Part shown: positions 51,321 through 62,324 of the stretch, piece by piece
Layout of the letters: each line of letters begins with the position of its first letter
Position numbering within the stretch: position 1 is the first letter of the stretch
Assembly (NCBI RefSeq): GCF_016808095.1
Contig: NC_068973.1
Location: forward strand, 16,240,501 to 16,304,500
Length of the DNA stretch: 64,000 bases
Reading direction: 5' to 3'
DNA from: Vigna angularis
Lineage: Eukaryota; Streptophyta; Magnoliopsida; Fabales; Fabaceae
Position numbers and translations under genes: made by a program
The notes under the pieces: generated by a model
Seen by the model: only the letters and a program-made list of their open reading frames with translations
Told to the model about the DNA's origin: nothing
The model's database searches: none

Positions 51321-53024
51321 TATATAGACTTCCTCATAACCATATAAACGTAAAACAATTGAATCCTCCAACCTTCATCAACTATGTATTCATAGCAATA
51401 TTACTACCAATCAAAAATTTAACCTTACCCAATCACAACATGATTGCATCATAAAACAAGAGAGTCTGAGTTAGTTCCTCTTACCAACATCACTACAACT
51501 CTGTTCAACGTATTTCAAAATCAAACAAAGGCAAAAAAAAAAATTATAGCTCTTTTTACCAATATTTTCTACAAACAAACTCTTCCCTAGTTTGGATTTT
51601 ACTTTCTTTTCTTCTTCTACACAACTTCTCTATTAACTCTCTCATACACAAAAACTCACATTCCATCGTAATATTCAATTTAGCACGTTAAAACTAACCA
51701 CCAATGCTAAAAAAAGATACAGTACACTCTTAAAAAATCTCCTCATAATTCACCTTAATATGTTTTTATTTCCTGTGCATATGAGTAGATATAATGAATC
51801 TACCTTTAACTATTCACCTTCCATAAAATCACAAAAACACTATAAACTAACATACTTTTACTTTAACCAAGGTTCAAACTCACCAACACCAAATTCCAAA
51901 CCAATACTCAAAACGAAATAGAGTATCACATTTATCTTGTCATTCACATCCACAACAAACAATACAAATAACCATCACAACGTCCAAATATATAATAATA
52001 ATTAAAAAAATCACATTCAATACCCACATAAAAAATCGAACACATGACCTCAAACTCATAACAAATAGTTATAATCAACTATTACTCTTTTCTTTAATAT
52101 AACTTACCATTTATTATTTTAACTAATGGCTTATACTGTTGTTCTTAGTTGTGGTGCGGATTAGAGTAAGTTGGATTCAGTTTTTCTTATATAGATTTCA
52201 TGAACAATTTTATAACTCAATTTTTTAAAGGTAAGTTTTAGAAAATAAAAATAACCAAAATTGATTTACACACTAAAAGAAATTGTTATTATGTGGAGTT
52301 TATTTTGTGAGGGTTATAAAAACCATCCACAAACTAACATTATTTAAAATGACTAAAATTAATTATATGAATACTAATAATAGTGGAGGTTTTTCAAAAT
52401 ACAATTTTCACCTTTCTAACTTCTCACTAAAACTTTCTCCAATTTACTCCATAACCCACATTTCCCCCTTTTTCAAAATTTACGAAACTTTCAATTTTTT
52501 TTGTCATATTTCCCCCTTTCCCAAATATGTTACATGAATCTACCTACAAAAACATCTTATTTCTTGTTTTTCCTAAAATTTTTGAAGCAAGCATGTGATT
52601 TCTCCTGAACGCAATTCTCCTTAACGAACGCAGCTCCCTGCAACGCAGCTCATCGTCGTTTCGTGCTCTCCATCGTCAGCTAGGGTTCAAGTGTGTTACC
52701 ATTGTGGTCGCCGGTTCATCATGAGTTGTGCTGGTCGTTGCGTATTCAGTTGTGTTCGCAATTGAGTTATCAATTTTGATCGCCGTTGAGGTCTTAGTTT
52801 CCGTGGTCGTCGTCAGTCGTCATCGTAGTTGTGAGTGTTTCTCTACTCTAATATTTCCTTCCACATATTATCTCTATTTTTGAGTTAGAAAATTATATTG
52901 TCCTTTGTGTTAAGTTAGCAACGAGTCTATAAACACAGAAAATATAATGTTTTCTTTCTCATATTATGAATTTCTATATTATTTAGACTATCTGGTTTCT
53001 TAGACAATTTTCATAACTTTTTAG
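51321..53024. other. AT-rich spacer with a leader-like segment
   Basis: No gene is recognised to 52560. 52600-52850 is GC-richer (CGCAGCTC, CGTCGTC and TCGCCG repeats, in-frame stops) and resembles a plant 5' leader. 52851-53024 looks like the intron before the helicase exon (ends TTTTTAG). Confidence 0.45.
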
Positions 53025-53205
53025 GGGAGAGGAAGGGTCAGTCGTGTTTGGCTTGGCGAATGCTACCATCTTTTTCAAATATGTGTTTATGATGCTTTTG
53101 CTGATTATCAATTGCTAGAGCTTTTTGAGAACACCTTTGCAGTCATTGTGTCTGCAAATCAAAACTCTACAACTTGGAACCATCTCTGAGTTTTTATCTA
53201 AAGCT

Positions 53206-53759
53206 TGTTGAATAAAACAAAACATGATGGAAAGCATTTGCTTTTGTCTGCCACCTTCACCCAAAAGCACCACTCACTTCCGTAAAATGCTCTAAGCCAC
53301 CAACCTTCTATTTGGACTCTTGCACTTCTTTGCTTCTTAAATTGAGAAGCTAAGGCAGCAAGAGATACACAACACAGCAGAGAAGAATACCATTGTGAGA
53401 GAAGTGCCACGGTGAAGTAAGTAAATAGAGATGGTTGTGTGAGAGATTTATACAGAGAGAGTTTGTTATAGTGAGTGTGAGTGGAAAAGTGAGAGTTTTG
53501 TATACCATCCGAGAGGGTGAGATATTTATTGAGAGATCCTCAGAGAGTGAGAGAAAACACTGCAATCCTACTTTTATAGTGGAGATATTTTTCTGGACTA
53601 GGTCCCGTGGTTTTTTCCAAGAGGATTTTCCACGTTAAAATTTCCAGTGTTATTTTTCCCTACGCTTACACTTTTACCTACACTTCTATATTTACGCTTC
53701 CGCACAGTGCCCATTTTGGGGTTCACAGAGGAGGGAACAAGTACCGCTGTTTCCCAACA
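53206..53759 (+). repeat. 5' LTR of the Tork-type element
   Basis: TGTTGAATAAAAC...TTTCCCAACA, 554 bp. Confidence 0.96.
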
Positions 53760-53760
53760 G

Positions 53761-53772
53761 TGGTATCAGAGC
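53761..53772 (+). other. Primer-binding site
   Basis: TGGTATCAGAGC, complementary to initiator tRNA-Met, one base after the LTR. Confidence 0.93.
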
Positions 53773-53810
53773 TACTGGTTCGAAAAAATCAAAATCCTAT
53801 AAAACTCAAG

Positions 53811-56800
53811 ATGGAAGGAGATATGTTCAAGCTAACTGCAGATAATTATTCCTACTGGAAGCCGATGATGGAAGATCATCTATACTGCAAGGATTTGTAT
53901 GAGCCGATCACAAATCAGGAAATTCCAAAAGGGAAGACCGAAAAAGATTGGGAGATTCTGAATCGTAAAATAGTGGCTATGATTCGGAAATACATCGACA
54001 AAAGCTTATTTGAGCATGTATCGACTTATACCGATGCGTATGAGTTATGGACAAAGCTTGAATCAATGATTCAAAAGAAGACTCCGAGAAATAAAGCTCA
54101 CCTTGTCAGACGACTCGTAAAGTTGGAGTACACTGACGACCAAAATATGATCGAGCATCTCAATACCTTTAAAGGTATTGTGAACCAACTAACGAAGGCG
54201 GATATGAAGATTGATGACGAGTTACAAGCTCTTTTACTCCTTAGTTCTCTACCGGAGAGTTGGGACACGTTGGTGGTCACTCTCAGTAACTCAGCACCAG
54301 ATGGAAAGCTCAGTCTGGATAACATCACAGACAATTTACTGAATGAAGAATCCAGAAGGAAAGAAAGAGGATCGAGTAGTCACTCAGAAGCCAATGTTGT
54401 TGAGAATAGAGGAAGGAGTGAAAATAGAAGCAAAGGAAAACGTGAAAAGTCACGAGGAAGATTCAAGTCTCGTTCCAAAGGTCTGACATGCTTTTATTGT
54501 GGAAAAGATGGTCACAAGAAGCCAGAATGTAGATTCCTGAAGAGAGATCAGAAGAATGGAATTGTACACCCTGATGTGGTAGATCCCAAAAAGAAGTTGG
54601 AGGAAAAGACCACAACAGCGGTGGTATCAAATGATGAGAATGTGTTCCTTATAACTGAGGTAAACTATCTAAATATTGCTTTTGATGACTGCACCTGGAT
54701 AGTAGATACCAGAGCATCTTTCCATGTTACTCCTCATGAGGGATTCTTCTCATCCTATAAAAAAGGAGACTTTGGAACAGTGAAGATGGGTAATCATGTC
54801 ACAAGCAAAATTGTGGGCATAGGAGAAGTGACTTTGACGACAGAAAATGGAAACAAACTTGTGCTGAAGGAGGTAAGACATGTACCAGAGATGCGTCTAA
54901 ACCTTATCTCAGTTGGCAAGCTAGATGATGCTGGAATGAATAACCAATTCAGCGATGGAAGATGGAAACTCTGTCAAGGAAGCATGATTGTTGCTCGAGG
55001 CAAGAAGGAAGGCTCCTTGTACTGCATGCAAGGAAAAATATACAAAGGAGAGACGAATGTTGCTCAAGAAGAAAGTAAGGAGTTGTGGCATAAAAGACTA
55101 GGCCACATGAGCGAGAAGGGATTAGAGATCCTCGCAAAAGATCATCTCCAAAGTATAAAAGGGCAACCACTTGAATTGTGTGAAGATTGCTTAGCAGGTA
55201 AGCAGCATAGAGTGTCCTTCCGTAGATTTGAAAGTGAAAGAAGAAAAGAGCATATTTTGGATCTTGTACACTCAGATGTTTGTTCAACATCTAAAAAGTC
55301 CCTTGGTGGTGCTCAATATTTTGTTACCTTCATTGATGACCACTCCAGAAAATTGTGGGTCTATCCATTGAAGAGAAAAGATGAAGTTCTACGAATCTTC
55401 AAGGAGTTTCACGCCTCAGTTGAACGTGAAACTGGTAGAAAGTTGAAATGTCTGAGAAGTGATAATGGTGGAGAGTACAAAGGTCCGTTCGAGCACTATT
55501 GCAAGACTCATGGGATCAAACATGAGAAAGTACCTCCCAAGACACCTCAGATGAATGGTGTAGCTGAAAGATTCAACAGAACGATTGCCGAGAAGGTCAG
55601 GAGCATGTTGTCTCATGCAACACTTCCCAAATCATTCTGGGGGGAGGCAGTGGTGACATCCGCTGATTTAATCAACTTATCACCTTCAAGACCATTAAAC
55701 GGTAAGATACCAGAAGAAGTATGGTCCGGTAAAAATGCCTCATATCGCAACTTGAGAGTCTTTGGATGTAAGGCATCAGTTCACATTCCGAAAGATGAAA
55801 GAGCAAAGCTCGATGCTAAGGCGAAAGAGTGCATATACCTTGGTTCTCCAAGAGATGAATTTGGTTTCAGATTATGGGATCCTGCAAACAGAAAGATTGT
55901 TCGAAGCAGAGATGTGGTGTTCTTTGAAGATTAGACAATCCAAGACATCAAGAAAGTGGAGAAACCAACACTTAAGCTGATAAGAGATCAAAGCCCTATT
56001 GTGATGAACAACTTAGGGGGAGAGACTCATCAAGCTGAGCCAAATCAGGAGTTACAACTTGATGAAATGGCTGAAGAAGCAGATCAATCTAATCTGACAT
56101 AAAAAGATCAACCAATTGAGGATGCTCCGCAAGAACCCCAATTGAGACGATCAACAAGACAGAAGCAACCATCAAGAAGGTATTTTTCAGATGAATATGT
56201 TAATTTTACTGATGAAGGTGAACCTCAAAGCTTTGTAGAAGCAATGGAGATGGAAGACAAAGGCAAATGGTTGCAAGCCATGGAAGAGGAGATGCAATCC
56301 TTAAAGGAAAATCAGACTTATGATTTGGTAGAATTACCAAAAGAAAGAAGAGCATTGTAGAACAAATGGGTGTTCAAGCTCAAGAATGAAGAGAACAACC
56401 CAAGCCCAAGGTACAAAGCACGAATTGTCGTGAAGGGGTGCAACCAGAAGAAAGGAATAGACTTCGACGAAATATTTTCACCAGTGGTGAAGATGACATC
56501 CATTAGAGCAATTCTCGGTCTGGCAGCAACACTAGACTTGGAGATTGAACAACTGGACGTCAAAACAGCATTCTTACATGGAGACCTAGAGGAAGAAATT
56601 TACATGAAGCAACCAGAGGGTTTTGAAGAACCAGGCAAAGAACACTTGGTGTGTCGTCTGAAGAAAAGCCTCTATGGTCTGAAGCAAGCTCCAAGACAAT
56701 GGTACAAGAAATTCGATTCCTTCATGATCCAACATAATTTCAAGAAGACCTCCGCAGACCATTGCGTGTTTGTGAAGCATTATGAAAATGGTGAGTCCAT

Positions 56801-57785
56801 CATACTTCTCTTGTATGTTGATGATATGTTGATTGTAGGGAAGGACAAAATTAAAATAGCTGCTCTCAAGAAGGCATTGAGCAAGTCTTTTGCCATGAAA
56901 GACCTGGGTGCAGTAAAGAAGATACTTGGAATGAAAATCTCCAGAGATCGTTCTAGAAGAATGCTATGGGTATCTCAAGAAGATTACATTGAGAAGATTC
57001 TCAAAAGGTTCAACATGCACAATGCCAAATCTGCTCGTGTTCCAATTGCTGGACATTTCAAACTCAGCAAGTCTCAATGTCCAAAGAATGAAGAAGAAAA
57101 GGAAGAAATTAACAAGGTACCCTACTCTTCTGCCGTGGGTAGCCTTATGTATGCAATGGTTTGTACAAGGCCAGATATTGGCTATGCTGTAGGAGTTGTG
57201 AGCAGATTCCTATCGAATCCAGGAAAGGAGCATTGGGAAGCTGTTAAGTGGATACTAAGGTATCTAAGAGGATCTGCCAAAAGAAGCTTGTGTTTTGGCA
57301 ATGGAGATCTAAAGCTAATCGGATATTCAGACTCAGACATGGCTGGAGATGTCGATTCAAGGAAGTCAACATCAGGTTATCTGATTACTTTTGCAGGGGG
57401 AGCCGTTTCTTGGCAGTCAAAGCTACAAAAATGTGTGACATTGTCTACTGCTGAAGCAGAGTATGTAGCGGTGACTGAAGCCTCTAAAGAGATGCTATGG
57501 ATGAAGAATTTCCTAAGTGAATTAGGACATAATCAAGACGATTATTTGGTGAACTGTGATAATCAAAGTACCATCCATCTAACCAAGAACCCCATGTTCC
57601 ATTCATGTTCGAAGCATATCGACGTGCGGTATCACTGGATACGAGAAGCGTTGGATGAGAAGAAATTGAAGATAGAGAAAATCCATACAGACTTGAATTG
57701 GTCTGACATGATGACTAAATCATTACCAACCAAGAAGGTTGAAGATTGTTGTCAAGGTGCTGGTGTCATGGTACCTTCCAACTAA
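53811..57785 (+). pseudogene. gag-pol of the Tork-type copia element, three in-frame stops
   Basis: One reading frame of 1,325 codons, interrupted only by TAG 55932-55934, TAA 56100-56102 and TAG 56358-56360. The frame is open back into the LTR (53607), but MEGDMFKLTADNYSYW at 53811, just after the primer-binding site, is the likely gag start. Domains in order: copia gag; zinc knuckle CFYCGKDGHKKPEC (about 54490); protease WIVDTRASFHVTP, where the usual D(S/T)GAS reads DTRAS; integrase zinc region LWHKRLGHM/CEDCLAGK; core with VHSDV, LRSDNGGEYKG and PQMNGVAERFN; then RT with FSPVVKMTSIRAIL and LLYVDDMLIVG (intact) and RNase H with STAEAEYVA. All stops fall between the integrase and RT domains. 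With those stops and the altered protease site it is probably not autonomous. Confidence 0.93.
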
Positions 57786-57834
57786 GACAAGATGAAAAGA
57801 TGGGATGAAGGATGGAAGACCCATTTATTTGTTT

Positions 57835-57847
57835 TATGGGGGAGTTT
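57835..57847 (+). other. Polypurine tract
   Basis: ATGGGGGAG immediately before the 3' LTR. Confidence 0.8.
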
Positions 57848-58401
57848 TGTTGAATAAAACAAAACATGATGGAAAGCATTTGCTTTTGTTTGCCACCTTC
57901 ACCCAAAAGCACCACTCACTTCTGTAAAATGCTCCAAGCCACCAACCTTCTATTTGGACTCCTGCACTTCTTTGCTTCTTAAATTGAGAAGCTAAGGCAG
58001 CAAGAGATACACAACACAACAGAGAAGAATACCATTGTGAGAGAAGTGCCACGGTGAAGTAAGTAAATAGAGATGGTTGTGTGAGAGATTTATACAGAGA
58101 GAGTCTGTTATAGTGAGTGTGAGTGGAAAAGTGAGAGTTTTGTATACCATCCGAGAGGGTGAGATATTTATTGAGAGATCCTTAGAGAGTGAGAGAAAAC
58201 ACTGTAATCCTACGTTTATAGTGGAGATATTTTTCTGGACTAGGTCCCGTGGTTTTTTCCGAGAGGATTTTCCACGTTAAAATTTCCGGTGTTATTTTTC
58301 CCTACGCTTACACTTTTACCTACACTTCTATATTTACGCTTCCGCACAGTGCCCATTTTGGGGTTCACAGAGGAGGGAACAAATACCGCTGTTTCCCAAC
58401 A
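57848..58401 (+). repeat. 3' LTR of the Tork-type element
   Basis: 554 bp, same ends as the 5' LTR; 12 substitutions, mostly transitions. Confidence 0.96.
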
Positions 58402-58972
58402 AAGCTCTATAGTCACCCGAGATTCTATCGGTAAAATTCATTGAACATACGTGTTTCTCGAACTTCCTTTCAAATACAAGGGTTTTTATTTACATTATCG
58501 ATCAATTTTATGTGTAGACCTTATGAAATTATGCATTCTGCACCGGTATTTATATTTCCAATGAATTGTATGTGTAAAACTTATGACATCCTGCATCTGT
58601 ATTGTTTTATTCAATTTATTATGTAATCAATTAATTTTATTCTACAGGTTGAAAATGCTATTGAATATTTGAAGATTATTTGGGCAACGAATGAAAATTT
58701 AATAGTTTTAGGTAAAAGAACTACTACACCATGGTTTTTATTTCTTCTTCCACTATCAAGGAAAAGAATATTCTCCTGAGTTTCAATGTGTTATCTTGAT
58801 TTATTCTAGAGTTACTGTTGATTGGATTGTTAATTTTCAGGGCATAAATTGGCAATGCTTCCTTGAGACCCAAACTTGGCAAGATGCTCATTTTAGGAAC
58901 CATCTTCAAGTGTTTAGATCCTATAATGACTGTTGTTGTTGGTCTAAGTGTAAAAGATCCACTTGTGATGCC

Positions 58973-60391
58973 TGATAAGTGCCAAGAATTGCATATCCTA
59001 AGCACTTATTTTAATCTCCTTTGATGCATTATGGAGTAAAATCTCATGAAAAGTTGTATAATATGTATATATTGTTGAATTTGTATCAGTTTGAGTATTT
59101 TTGTGTGTTTACTTTGCAACAGAATAAGGATTGGAAAGAACTGGCGAGCACAAGACGCAGATGACGCAGAGGACGTTCGTCCAGCGAGAACGGACGCTCG
59201 CCCAACGAGAACGAACGCTCGCCCAGCGAGAGGACGCTCGTCGACCAGCGAGGACGCTCGTCCAGCGAGCAGTGGACGCTCGTCCAGCGAGGACGCAAAA
59301 GTGGACGCTCGCTCAGCGCGCAGTGGACGCTCGCCCAACGAGCGCGCGCGCCCAGCGAAAAATAACGCGCGCCCAGCGAAAAATAACGCTCGCCCAGCGA
59401 GCTTGCACCAGTCGCCCAGCGACCCGACCCTGTTCGCCCAGCGAAAAATCACTTACGACTCATCTCTTTAAGAACGCGAACTAGAGGCAGAGAAGTCAAT
59501 TTTTGGAGGGGGGAAACCCTCCCAGAGCTCAAGGACGAAGGTGTGGAGGCGCGACTTCACTGTAGGAGCTCATGGAGGCCGCTTGGGGCATGTGGAAGCA
59601 TCTCTTTTCTCCTCCTTGGGTCTTCTTCTTCTTCCATCCACCATGTTTGTAAGCTTGAGGTTCTTCCATGGAAATGGAGAACCAGTTTCATTTTGTTAAG
59701 AATTGATGTAATTACTGAATTCTTGTGTAATGGATGAATGAATTGAATATATATATGCCTGCTCTGTTAATTTCTAGTATTCTTATTTCCGAGATTAAAG
59801 CATGCATGTGATGGAGACGTTCATGTCATGGACTAATTTTGAGGTTTCATGGGTTATGGAGACGTAAGGTGGAGCCAGAACTGAAATAGGAATCCTTGTG
59901 GGTCATTGATTCTAGAGATGGAAGATGATCGCTTGTTGTCTTAAGATCCTAGTTCTTAATGCGGTTTCACCTGTTAGATTATCCAAGACATTGGGATTTG
60001 ATAAGGAAAACCTAGACTTTTTCACCTAAGGGATTAGGGCTATAGTGTTTTAGTGGATTGACATTAATGGTAATTAATGGAGAGGAGATGAAATTTTTTT
60101 ATGCACAAGAGTGAAAGTGGTGAAATCTAATATGAGCAAAGTCGTTCCATATCATTTCTGACCTTTTTCCGTATCTTAGTGTCTTCACTACCAGAGTCCA
60201 AATTTGTAATTATGTATGAATTTATGTTTCTGCACTTGTTTTGTAAATTGATGTTATGTTCTGGAGTCTGGATGAGTTATTAATCGCACAATTCTTTAGT
60301 ATTACGAGTCTCTTGGGAAAACGATACTTGGATTTACCATTTTATATTACTTGAAGCGATTCGGTACACTTGCCGAAATAATCGCCTAACA
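58973..60391 (+). mobile_element. Solo Ty3/gypsy-type LTR inside the helicase remnant
   Basis: 1,419 bp, ends TGATAAGTGCCAAG...CGCCTAACA, flanked by an exact 5-bp duplication ATGCC (58968-58972 and 60392-60396). Removing it rejoins the helicase reading at VMP|Q. The interior has a GC-rich repeat (59150-59450), a leader-like stretch (59470-59660) and CTCTTGGGAAAACGATACTTGG near its end, as in gypsy LTRs of legumes. No internal genes. Confidence 0.92.
59150..59450. repeat. GC-rich tandem repeat in the solo LTR
   Basis: About 18 imperfect copies of (G)ACGCTCGCCCAGCGAG-like units. The long overlapping open frames on both strands here are a by-product of the repeat's composition. Confidence 0.9.
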
Positions 60392-60450
60392 ATGCCCCAA
60401 GAAATATGTAATTTTTTACTTGGATGTTTCTCTTTACATTAATGATAGTA

Positions 60451-61052
60451 AATTTTAGGTTTAATTATTTTGAAGGTCTCTATTTGTGCAAAATCATCTC
60501 AAATAGGTTCTCATATTTTTTTTATCCCAATTAGGTCCCTTTTGTTGTAAAATTAAGTCAATTTTGACTTTGCCGCCAAATTCAGTGGACAAAGTTCAAA
60601 TTTATGTGTTTTAGCTTGTTGACTACATAATTTTTAATGACGTGAGACAGTGTGGTGTGATTTTGTTTTTAAGTTTTAAATAAAAATCTCCATTTCAAAC
60701 AAATTATATTAAGTGTTCCCGTTTGGATCCTATTACCTCTCTGACTCTCTTCGATGTCATGGAATCCAGTAGCCCCGAAACGGGACTACTTAATATAATT
60801 TGTTTGAAATAGGAATTTTATTTAAAATTTAAAATAAAATAAATTCTACCACATTGTGTCACGTCATTAAAAATTGTTCAATTAGCAAGTCAAAACAAAC
60901 AAATTTTGACCACTGAATTTAACGGTAAGGTCAAAATTGACTTAATTTTACAGAAAAAAGAACATAATTGAGATAAAAAAAAATACGATGACCTATTTGA
61001 GACGATTCTATACAAATGGAGTACTTTCAAAATAATTAAACCTAAATTTTAT
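60451..61052. mobile_element. Foldback element with near-full-length inverted repeats
   Basis: AATTTTAGGTTTAATTATTT at the left pairs with AAATAATTAAACCTAAATTT at the right; pairing continues inward almost to a loop of about 30 bases near 60736-60765 (shared TTGTTTGAAAT/ATTTCAAACAA, GACGTGA/TCACGTC, GTCAATTTTGAC). It has the look of a non-autonomous Mutator-like or other MITE-type element; no clear target duplication was identified. Confidence 0.8.
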
Positions 61053-62324
61053 TAGTTTTAATAGTAGCAAGTGAGAGCAGTTTTTTCAAAAGTATAATAA
61101 CCGGAAGCAAACTAGATCAAGTCTATAGAACTCTCAAGCATGAGCACTATTGGTTACCTAGTTTGTTACCTTTAATTAAATTTGCAAGTCCAACGCTATA
61201 CATTAGCTGAATTAGTTAATTCATTACAAACATATGCTTAATTAATTCTGCTACGTAAAGACACGTGTTTAAATCTGCATTAGTGGTCTATATATTTAAA
61301 TCATTATATACTGATTTCAATCTAATAAATTTCTTAATTGATTATCCTTTTTCTTTGAACAGAAGGATATTGTTGGTATTCCAAAGCTATTGACAACGAA
61401 ATAAGAACATCACTTATCGGAATTATCAACCAAATATTGAAAACAGAGGAATTATCTATCAAATTGTATTTTAAATTGTCAATAGATGTATTTTTATATT
61501 TATATATTGTAATTGTGCATGTATTTTATTTTAAATCATCAATAAAATTAATTTTGATTAATTTTGTGTACTTTATAATTTTATATATTTTATTTATTTT
61601 TTATTATAAAAAATAAATTTCATTTTCGAATCTTTATAAAATAATAGTCATTAATAAAGAAATTAACAATTTTTATTAAAAAAAACCTTCACAGTATAAA
61701 TATGATATCAAAAATTATAAAAAAATCTTAGTAAATCGATTCTGACGACTCTAATTGTGAATTTGAAAAATCTCTAGAAATCGATTTGCAGAAGTAGAAA
61801 CCTCGGCAAATTGAAAAAACAATTCACTGATTAACAAATTTTTTTAACATGAAGTATTAATCAGTATCCTTTAATGCCGTTCAAAATTTGACTAATAACA
61901 TTATACAGAGCAGAGAAAATTTCAAATAAAAAACAAATTAATTAACAAAGAGAGAATAACTAGTCGCATAATTGAATAAACTAAAGAAACGGATATTATT
62001 TCAATGTAAACTATCAGAATATGACGATTAACAAGAACTATGAGCCTACAAAAATCCAAAGAAAGAAACATATAGGTGATGTAAATAACTAGTCACATAA
62101 ATGAAGAAACTAACTAAACAGATATTACTTCGTTGTACTTTTCCGTAGCAAGCAGGTATATCACCTATCAGTATATGACGATTTATAAGAACTTAGGAGC
62201 CTACAACAACCCAAAGTAGAAACATTTGTCGTAAATAATTTGTCTTTATGTTTTTTTCTCATCCAAGTGTAGTAACCATGAATCATTAATCATAAATCAA
62301 CATTCTGTACGAAGATGCCTTCCG
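61053..62324. other. Spacer downstream of the final gene
   Basis: AT-rich, no gene recognised. Contains the duplication at 61955-62226. The part just left of 62325 is the 3' UTR of the minus-strand gene. Confidence 0.5.
61955..62226. repeat. Imperfect tandem duplication, about 130 bp
   Basis: Both copies start AATAACTAGTC(G/A)CATAA and share TATGACGATT, AAGAACT and GAGCCTACAA; the second copy has an extra TTCCGTAGCAAGCAGG segment. Confidence 0.82.

Larger units (their letters stand above)
53206..58401 (+). mobile_element. Complete Ty1/copia retrotransposon, Tork/Tnt1 type
   Basis: 5,196 bp with 554-bp LTRs at both ends and a perfect 5-bp target duplication AAGCT (53201-53205, 58402-58406). 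It has a tRNA-Met primer-binding site, one gag-pol frame and a polypurine tract. By eye the LTRs differ at 12 of 554 aligned positions (about 2.2 %) with no indels, so the insertion is moderately recent. It sits within a helicase exon. Confidence 0.96.
53025..60410 (+). pseudogene. DExH-box RNA helicase fragment (DExH3/DExH5-like), broken by two retroelements
   Basis: Remnant of a DEAH/RHA-type RNA helicase. Exon A is 53025-53205 plus 58407-58430: GRGRVSR (helicase motif VI region) then [18 protein letters not shown] and, after one extra T near 53123, [24 protein letters not shown] and SPEILS. Exon B is 58648-58711 (VENAIEYLKII), start of the winged-helix/HA2 domain. Exon C starts at 58839 (GHKLAMLP, then after a lost base LGKMLILGTIFKCLDPIM and VGLSVKDPLVMP) and continues with Q after the solo LTR at 60397. 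Introns at 58431-58647 and about 58712-58838 have GT-AG ends and correct phase. A TAG lies at 58410-58412. The N-terminal RecA domains and the C-terminus are absent. Order, phase and spacing match DExH3/5/DHX36-type helicases; the exact paralogue is uncertain. Confidence 0.85.

Noticed and set aside
52271..52295. CACTAAAAGAAATTG as a CACTA left end
   Set aside because: No partner end, target duplication or subterminal repeats found.
52600..52850. GC-richer leader-like DNA as an upstream helicase exon
   Set aside because: No helicase motif in any frame and stops in all; could be a leader of unknown origin only.
59006..59484. Three long open frames of 117-148 codons on both strands
   Set aside because: They are produced by the GC-rich tandem repeat of a solo LTR; repetitive Arg/Ala/Ser composition and overlap on both strands.
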